DNA of 64,000 nucleotides, from NCBI RefSeq assembly GCF_002837185.1, contig NZ_KZ477993.1, positions 1 through 64,000 on the forward strand, in the 5' to 3' direction. Shown here piece after piece: positions 61,325 through 64,000 of the stretch (the first letter of the stretch is position 1; each line of letters opens with the position of its first letter). The notes beneath the pieces are model-generated. The model did not search any database. It worked only from the letters and a program-made list of their open reading frames with translations, and was not told where the DNA came from. The translations under genes and the position numbers were made by a program. Source of the stretch: Pseudomonas fluorescens (lineage in GTDB: Bacteria > Pseudomonadota > Gammaproteobacteria > Pseudomonadales > Pseudomonadaceae).

Positions 61325-61726
61325 ATGGCCTTTTCCACGCAAGACAGTGATGAGGTGCTGAGCGAGATCAACGTCACGCCGCTGGTGGACGTGATGCTGG
61401 TGTTGCTGGTGGTGTTTATCGTCACCGCGCCGCTGCTGACCAACTCGATCCCGATCAACCTGCCCAAGACCGAGGCCGTGGCGCCGGTCGAGCAGAAAGA
61501 CCCGCTGGTGGTGAGCATCGACGGTGCCGGCAAGCTGTTTATCAACAAGGACGAAATCCAGCCGGACCTGCTGGAATTCAACCTGCAGGCGGCCAAGGCC
61601 AAGGACCCCGATGTGCGGGTGCAACTGCAGGCTGACGATGGCGTGAACTACGGCGAAGTGGCACGCGCCATGGCGTCTATCGAGCGCGCGGGGATTACCA
61701 GGCTGTCGGTGATAACGGCGCGGTAG
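61325..61726 (+). CDS. exbD: ExbD
   Basis: 133 residues: a single membrane segment (about 18-38) with the functional Asp in INVTPLVDVMLVLLVVF and a periplasmic domain. Completes the TonB energy complex. A terminator follows. Confidence 0.93.
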   Translation: MAFSTQDSDEVLSEINVTPLVDVMLVLLVVFIVTAPLLTNSIPINLPKTEAVAPVEQKDPLVVSIDGAGKLFINKDEIQPDLLEFNLQAAKAKDPDVRVQLQADDGVNYGEVARAMASIERAGITRLSVITAR

Positions 61727-61799
61727 GGCGCAGCGGCAGGTTTCAAGCTGCAAGTAAAAGCAGGTTTGTTTGCAACGCATAACGCGATGCCGTTTTTCA

Positions 61800-61833
61800 G
61801 GCCGTCTCCTTGGCAGGGTGCGGCCTTTTTTTT
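61800..61833 (+). terminator. Intrinsic terminator of the tonB operon
   Basis: A short GC stem (ggccg/cggcc) followed by eight T, 74 bases after the exbD stop. Confidence 0.7.
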
Positions 61834-61897
61834 GCCTCTAACTTGCAGCTAGCAGCTAACCACGTGAATCTTTTTTTGGTTATTAATAAATAGCTTC

Positions 61898-61915
61898 TTA
61901 TTCCTTAACGAATAT
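61898..61915 (+). promoter_or_regulatory. TTATTCC-type box upstream of the hydrolase
   Basis: ttattccttaacgaatat, 55 bases before the start of the small hydrolase gene. The left half matches the atsK box exactly for 7 bases. Candidate site for the sulfur regulator. Confidence 0.4.
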
Positions 61916-61969
61916 AAACCGCATCCCTATACTGATCAGCAACGTTAAACGCTGCAGGAGGGCACACCC

Positions 61970-62551
61970 ATGCACAGCGAGTCGATTCGTTACCTGATCG
62001 TGCCGGGCTGGCAAGGATCGCCAGAAGAACATTGGCAAAGTCACTGGCAGAACAGCCTGCCCAACAGTGCGCGCGTGGAGCAGGACGATTGGCTGACCCC
62101 GCGCCGCGAAGACTGGGTGGCCGCGTTGGCTGAGGCCATCGCCGCCGACAGCACGCCGGTGATCCTGATCGCCCACAGCCTGGGTTGCATCACCGTGGCG
62201 CACTGGGCGGCCACTGCGCCTGTGCATTTCCTGCGCCAGGTACGCGGTGCGTTGCTGGTGGCGCCGGCGGATGTCGAACGTCCGGCCTGTGCCCCCGCCC
62301 TGCGCAACTTTGCGCCGATTCCTACCGACCTGCTGCCGTTTCCCAGCCAGGTGGTCAGTTCCGACAACGACAGTGCCGTCAGTGCGCCACGGGCATTGGA
62401 GCTGGCGCGTCATTGGGGCGCCGAAGCCGGAATATTGTCGGGCGCCGGGCACATCAATGTGAAGTCCGGCCACCAGCGCTGGGAGCAAGGCTTCGCCTAC
62501 CTCTATCGCCTGCAAAGCCGCCTTGAGCATCACGCGCGACGCCGCGCATAA
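61970..62551 (+). CDS. Small alpha/beta serine hydrolase (RBBP9/YdeN family)
   Basis: 193 residues. The N-terminus YLIVPGWQGSPEEHW is the family hallmark. The nucleophile Ser is in LIAHSLGC and the catalytic His is in GAGHINVKSG; an Asp near SSDNDS completes the triad. A cytoplasmic esterase or hydrolase of unknown substrate. The preceding TTATTCC box and the position suggest a sulfur-scavenging role. Confidence 0.85.
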   Translation: MHSESIRYLIVPGWQGSPEEHWQSHWQNSLPNSARVEQDDWLTPRREDWVAALAEAIAADSTPVILIAHSLGCITVAHWAATAPVHFLRQVRGALLVAPADVERPACAPALRNFAPIPTDLLPFPSQVVSSDNDSAVSAPRALELARHWGAEAGILSGAGHINVKSGHQRWEQGFAYLYRLQSRLEHHARRRA

Positions 62552-62598
62552 AATATTTCAACGCCCCGTCCCTTGAGTGGATGGGGCGGGAGCCTGCC

Positions 62599-63525
62599 AT
62601 GAGTCTGCATGAAACCTACGGCCAGCCGTTGCTGACCTTCCCCGACGCCGAAAAGAGCCCGCTGAGCATCCGCGCCAAAGCGTTGGTGTTCGTCGACCCA
62701 CGTTCGCGGCAGCTGCGCGAGGACCTGGAAAACCTGGCACCGCGTGCGTTGCCCGTGTTGATTCGTGGCGAGACGGGGAGCGGCAAGGAGCTGCTGGCGC
62801 GGCATATCCACCGGGGCAGTGACCGCACGGGCCTGTTTGTGTCGGTCAACTGCGGTGCGATCAGCCCGACGTACGCCGATGCGGAATTGTTCGGCTATGC
62901 CGCCGGCAGCCACAGCGGCGCGGCGAGCAGCCGGGCCGGGTGGTTCGGTTCGGCCAATGGCGGCACCTTGTACCTGGATGAAATCGGCGATTTGCCGTTG
63001 CCGATCCAGGTCAAGTTACTCGCCGCCCTGGAAAACCACGAAGTCACCCGTGTCGGTGCCCAGCAGCCAAGCCCGGTGGACGTGCGCCTGGTGGCAGCTA
63101 CCAGTATCGACCTGGCCCAGGCAGTGGCGGCGGGCAAGTTTCATGAGCGCCTGTTCCATTACTTGAGCGAAGGTCAATTGGACCTGCCGGCGCTGCGCGA
63201 GCGGGTCGGCGACATCCTGTCCCTGGCCGAATACTTCCTGGGTATCTACAGCCAGCGCCTGGACCTGCCGGTGCCGCTGATCAGCGACGCCGCCCAGCGC
63301 GTGCTGGAGCACCACAGCTGGCCGGGCAATACCCGCGAGCTGGAAAACGTCATTCACTTTGCGCTGTTGGTGAGCAGCGGCGATGAAATTCTGCCGGAGC
63401 ATCTGAACCTGCCCAGCGCCGGTTCGCCGCTGGAGCAGGTGCGGCGGATTTTCGCGAGCGCCAGTCCCGCGGAACAGGAGGCCCTGCGAAAATTCCTGTA
63501 TGAGCAAAATGGAATATCAACGTGA
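62599..63525 (+). CDS. Sigma-54-type AAA+ protein lacking the DNA-binding domain
   Basis: 308 residues from ATG 62599. The AAA+ core is present: Walker A GETGSGKE, Walker B GGTLYLDEIGD and the R-finger region LPALRERVGD. The sigma-54 contact loop, normally GAFTGA, reads GSHSGA (residues 103-108). No sensor domain precedes it and no Fis-type helix-turn-helix follows; the protein ends soon after the AAA+ lid. It resembles SfnR-type sulfur regulators but may not activate sigma-54 by itself. Confidence 0.8.
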   Translation: MSLHETYGQPLLTFPDAEKSPLSIRAKALVFVDPRSRQLREDLENLAPRALPVLIRGETGSGKELLARHIHRGSDRTGLFVSVNCGAISPTYADAELFGYAAGSHSGAASSRAGWFGSANGGTLYLDEIGDLPLPIQVKLLAALENHEVTRVGAQQPSPVDVRLVAATSIDLAQAVAAGKFHERLFHYLSEGQLDLPALRERVGDILSLAEYFLGIYSQRLDLPVPLISDAAQRVLEHHSWPGNTRELENVIHFALLVSSGDEILPEHLNLPSAGSPLEQVRRIFASASPAEQEALRKFLYEQNGIST

Positions 63526-63532
63526 ATAAAAG

Positions 63533-63549
63533 ATATTGTTCGGGAATAA
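63533..63549 (-). promoter_or_regulatory. Inverted TTATTCC-type box upstream of metQ
   Basis: Read on the minus strand: ttattcccgaacaatat, 83 bases upstream of the metQ-like start. Third member of the group at 51072 and 61898. Confidence 0.35.
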
Positions 63550-63631
63550 AAAATCTAGGTATTGTCCACCCCACGCCGCGATAGCACTTCGCTGGCACCT
63601 CACATAAAAACGGTCGTTAGAAGGACATTGC

Positions 63632-64000
63632 ATGAAAAAGGTTCTGTTGTTTACCGCACTGGCGGCTGCCCTGACGGCCAGCTTCGCCCAGGCCAACGAG
63701 AAACTGGTGGTGGCCGCCACCCCGATCCCCCACGCCGAAATCCTCGAGCTGATCAAGCCAACCCTGGCCAAGGAAGGCGTGGACCTGCAGATCAAAGTCT
63801 TCACCGACTACGTACAACCGAACGTGCAAGTGGCCGAGAAGCGCCTGGACGCCAACTACTTCCAGACCCTGCCGTACCTGGAAAACTTCAACAAAGGTAA
63901 AGGCACCAACCTGGTGACGGTGGTCGGCGTGCACGTCGAGCCTATCGGTGGTTACTCGAAAAAAATCAAAAATATTTCCGAGCTCAAAGATGGCGCCACC
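63632..64000 (+). CDS. metQ: MetQ/NlpA-family substrate-binding protein (partial)
   Basis: The first 123 residues, cut by the right edge of the window. The signal peptide ends about SFAQANEK (residue 22), with no obvious lipobox Cys. KLVVAATPIPHAEILE and VDLQIKVFTDYVQPNVQVAEKRLDANYFQTLPYLENFN are typical of methionine-binding MetQ (listed here only as landmarks in two parts). It would feed a MetNI-type importer encoded to the right. Ribosome site aagga, 8 bases before ATG. Confidence 0.85.
   Translation, partial: MKKVLLFTALAAALTASFAQANEKLVVAATPIPHAEILELIKPTLAKEGVDLQIKVFTDYVQPNVQVAEKRLDANYFQTLPYLENFNKGKGTNLVTVVGVHVEPIGGYSKKIKNISELKDGAT

Overview
The window looks like a chromosomal segment of a fluorescent Pseudomonas (P. 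fluorescens / P. putida type). The evidence is the high-GC codon use, gabDT, oscA-sbp-cysTWA, a sulfate-ester (ats/sft) locus close to that of P. putida, a DesA-type desaturase, and two families of intergenic hairpin repeats typical of this group. The species call is inference.

Left flank (1-5.0 kb): a VWA-domain lipoprotein, an ECF sigma factor with an overlapping membrane-anchored anti-sigma candidate, then an AT-rich bacteriocin locus. The bacteriocin is a pore-forming, colicin E1/Ia-type toxin on the minus strand. A colicin E1-type immunity gene faces it tail to tail, and a perfect LexA (SOS) box lies about 100 bp upstream of the toxin.

Integrated island (about 5.03-22.62 kb): a P4-like satellite or genomic island sits in the 3' end of tRNA-Arg(CCG). 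It carries a P4-type integrase, an AlpA regulator, a structured C4/icd-like leader, a TOPRIM-DUF927 primase-helicase with small satellite genes, and an origin-like repeat region. Its cargo looks like defence: a tightly overlapped three-gene cassette (DUF262 protein, DUF3696-type ATPase, unknown protein) and a two-gene HEPN-like operon. IS21-like terminal repeat blocks lie inside the cargo. An 18-bp near-perfect att repeat and a 24-bp internal direct repeat mark both ends.

Central part (22.6-36.8 kb): gabD-gabT (GABA to succinate); an amidase, a scar of an ADP-ribosylglycohydrolase gene, and a minus-strand operon of a frameshifted tryptophan-2-monooxygenase-like oxidase, a nitrilase-fold amidase and a membrane protein (a plausible amino acid to amide to acid route); then a PAS-GGDEF cyclase, a fatty-acid desaturase and a PAS-GGDEF-EAL protein.

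Right part (36.9-64 kb) is dominated by sulfur scavenging: oscA-sbp-cysTWA for sulfate, atsC-atsB / atsR for sulfate esters, two SftR-like LysR regulators, the alkylsulfatase AtsK, a type I sulfatase, a TonB-dependent receptor, a tonB-exbB-exbD set, an unusual sigma-54 AAA+ protein and, cut by the right edge, a MetQ-like binding protein. AT-rich motifs resembling one another precede several of these genes, which suggests a shared sulfur-starvation regulator such as CysB. Interspersed housekeeping genes include a DUF962 protein, a Crp/Fnr regulator, a periplasmic HIU hydrolase, a GlcG/HbpS protein, a receiver-only protein, an AraC regulator and a second desaturase.
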